Origin: Noviherbaspirillum sp.
Lineage (GTDB): Bacteria; Pseudomonadota; Gammaproteobacteria; Burkholderiales; Burkholderiaceae
Assembly (NCBI GenBank): GCA_028292785.1
Contig: JAQGLQ010000282.1
Coordinates: forward strand, 1 to 6,815
DNA: 6,815 nt
Reading direction: 5' to 3'
Shown: one piece after another, positions 5,930 through 6,815 of the stretch
Numbering within the stretch: the first letter of the stretch is position 1
How the letters are laid out: each line of letters starts with the position of its first letter
Notes under the pieces: generated by a model
The model's input: the letters and a program-made list of their open reading frames with translations, nothing else
The model's database searches: none
What the model was told of the DNA's origin: nothing
Position numbers and translations under genes: made by a program

Positions 5930-6199
5930 ATGCCCGAAACCAACGAATCCCTTATCGAATATCCGAGCGACTTCCCGATCAAGATCATGGGGGCGATGCA
6001 GGATACTTTTGCGCAAACCATGGTGGAAGTGGTCATGCAGCACGATCCCACATTTCACGCCGGGAAAATGGAGATGCGGCCCTCCTCCAAGGGCAACTAT
6101 CTCGCGCTCACCGTCACCGTGCTCGCCACCAGCCGCGAGCAGCTCGACAACCTCTATCGCGCGCTGTCGTCACATCCGATGGTGAAGGTGGTGCTGTAA
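5930..6199 (+). CDS. ybeD: DUF493/YbeD family protein
   Basis: An 89-residue cytoplasmic protein matching the YbeD/DUF493 family in length and sequence. It has an N-terminal IEYPSDFPIKIMG (9-21), a helix with FAQTMVEVVMQHDP (27-40), a strand with SSKGNYLALTVTVLATSREQLDNLY (52-76) and the typical end ALSSHPMVKVVL (78-89). The fold is ACT-like (ferredoxin-like alpha/beta sandwich), and the molecular function is not established. In many proteobacteria the gene sits between a D,D-carboxypeptidase gene and lipB-lipA and has been suspected of a link to lipoate metabolism. Here dacC is in place upstream but lipB is not downstream. The ATG at 5930 gives the standard N-terminus; it has no visible Shine-Dalgarno sequence. 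Its stop codon directly abuts that of the convergent asparaginase gene. Confidence 0.94.
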   Translation: MPETNESLIEYPSDFPIKIMGAMQDTFAQTMVEVVMQHDPTFHAGKMEMRPSSKGNYLALTVTVLATSREQLDNLYRALSSHPMVKVVL

Positions 6200-6815
6200 T
6201 CAGCCAACCGTCACTTCTCCGCTGAGGCTGCGCGGCAACGCTGCCTCCACTTCCTCGGCCGCGAGTCCTTGCGCGAACAGATGATGAAGCTTGGCGAAAA
6301 CGGCTTCGAAGGTCATGTCACCCGCACCGATCACGCCGGCTCTGGTCAGCCCGGCGCCCGTGGCATACGCGCCGAGCATGACGCTTCCGTGCAGGCACTG
6401 GGTGCAGGCAACCACGACGATGCCGCGTTCGCGGGCGCCGCCGATCAATTGCAATAAGGCCGGGTCGCGGTCCGGTATGTTGCCGGCGCCGTAGCATTGC
6501 AGAATGAGCGCCCGGGGATGCAGATCCAGCATCGCCCGCACTGCCTGCAGCGGCAGGCCGGGCACGAACCGTAGCGGAAGAATGCGTCCCGGCTCGTAGT
6601 CGGCCAGCTCGAAATTTTCCCTGGGGGCGCGCGGCAACAAGGCCGCCGCATCGAGGCGGATGCCGATCCCGACTTCACCCAGCCAGGGATACGAGGGACT
6701 GTCGAAAGCATCCAGCCGCTCGACGCTCACCTTGCATGCGCGGTTGCCGCGCAACAGGCGGTGGTTGAAGAACAGCGCGACTTCGCTGATCGCATCGGAG
6801 GCCGCCAGTTGCATC
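6200..6815 (-). CDS. ansA: L-asparaginase, cytoplasmic AnsA type (N-terminal part beyond window)
   Basis: A partial gene encoding the last 204 or so residues; a further 130 or so are expected to the right, since family members have about 335. It hydrolyses L-asparagine to aspartate and ammonia. Numbered from the Met at 6814, which is internal and not the start, the similarity to the E. coli AnsA type is visible in EVALFFNHRLLRGNR (11-25), DAFDSP (35-40), ALILQCYGAGN (102-112), RGIVVVACTQC (130-140), GAYATG (148-153) and AGVIGAGDMTFEA (159-171). Absence of a linker or secretion features cannot be judged because the N-terminus, with its TGGT and TDT catalytic threonines, is missing. The C-terminal SLSGEVTVG resembles the end of known AnsA proteins, so the 3' end looks intact. 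Its promoter lies outside the window. Confidence 0.9.
   Translation of the reverse strand, partial: MQLAASDAISEVALFFNHRLLRGNRACKVSVERLDAFDSPSYPWLGEVGIGIRLDAAALLPRAPRENFELADYEPGRILPLRFVPGLPLQAVRAMLDLHPRALILQCYGAGNIPDRDPALLQLIGGARERGIVVVACTQCLHGSVMLGAYATGAGLTRAGVIGAGDMTFEAVFAKLHHLFAQGLAAEEVEAALPRSLSGEVTVG

Noticed and set aside
5902..6225. 107-codon plus-strand frame over ybeD
   Set aside because: Starts inside the leader hairpin and overlaps ybeD in another frame; Arg/His-rich with no family resemblance.
1..6815. Mobile element, phage, CRISPR, toxin-antitoxin or defence system
   Set aside because: No transposase, integrase, direct-repeat array, terminal repeats or small paired genes were seen; all clear genes are chromosomal housekeeping types.

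Overview
The window looks like ordinary chromosome of a high-GC betaproteobacterium, most likely Oxalobacteraceae (Herminiimonas, Herbaspirillum or Noviherbaspirillum type). This rests on three things: the gene order birA-coaX-SPOR next to a divergent block of VanZ-like protein, thin ferredoxin, alpha/beta hydrolase, dacC and ybeD; the monofunctional (HTH-less) BirA; and the codon bias towards G/C in third positions. The assignment is from memory of family synteny and was not tested by a search. I see no tRNA, rRNA, CRISPR array, insertion sequence, phage gene or att site. No stretch above 300 bases lacks a gene.

Region 1 (1-2203, minus strand) is a tightly packed operon read right to left. 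It holds birA (biotin-protein ligase), then coaX (type III pantothenate kinase, first step of CoA synthesis) after a 4-nt gap, then a membrane-anchored SPOR-domain protein whose start overlaps the coaX stop by 7 nt and which runs off the left edge. Biotin and CoA metabolism are thus linked in one transcript with a peptidoglycan-binding protein. Between birA and the plus-strand block lies a compact divergent promoter region (2204-2337).

Region 2 (2338-6199, plus strand) holds five genes in one direction. They are a multi-membrane-span VanZ-family protein, a 106-residue thioredoxin-like [2Fe-2S] ferredoxin, a serine alpha/beta hydrolase, a secreted penicillin-binding D,D-carboxypeptidase (DacC type) and the small DUF493/YbeD protein. 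dacC and ybeD each have their own promoter-like sequence, so this is probably several short transcription units. A hairpin resembling a terminator separates dacC from ybeD. Two strong dyads, one just upstream of the ferredoxin and one in the ybeD leader, are the least explained elements.

Region 3 (6200-6815, minus strand) is the C-terminal two thirds of a cytoplasmic-type (AnsA) L-asparaginase, convergent with ybeD. The two stop codons abut with no base between them. lipB, which commonly follows ybeD, is not there.

No gene in the window is foreign-looking, and I did not find a novel multi-gene system. The observations worth checking are small: leader hairpins, a possibly leaderless birA mRNA, the zero-gap convergent stops and the ybeD/lipB synteny break.
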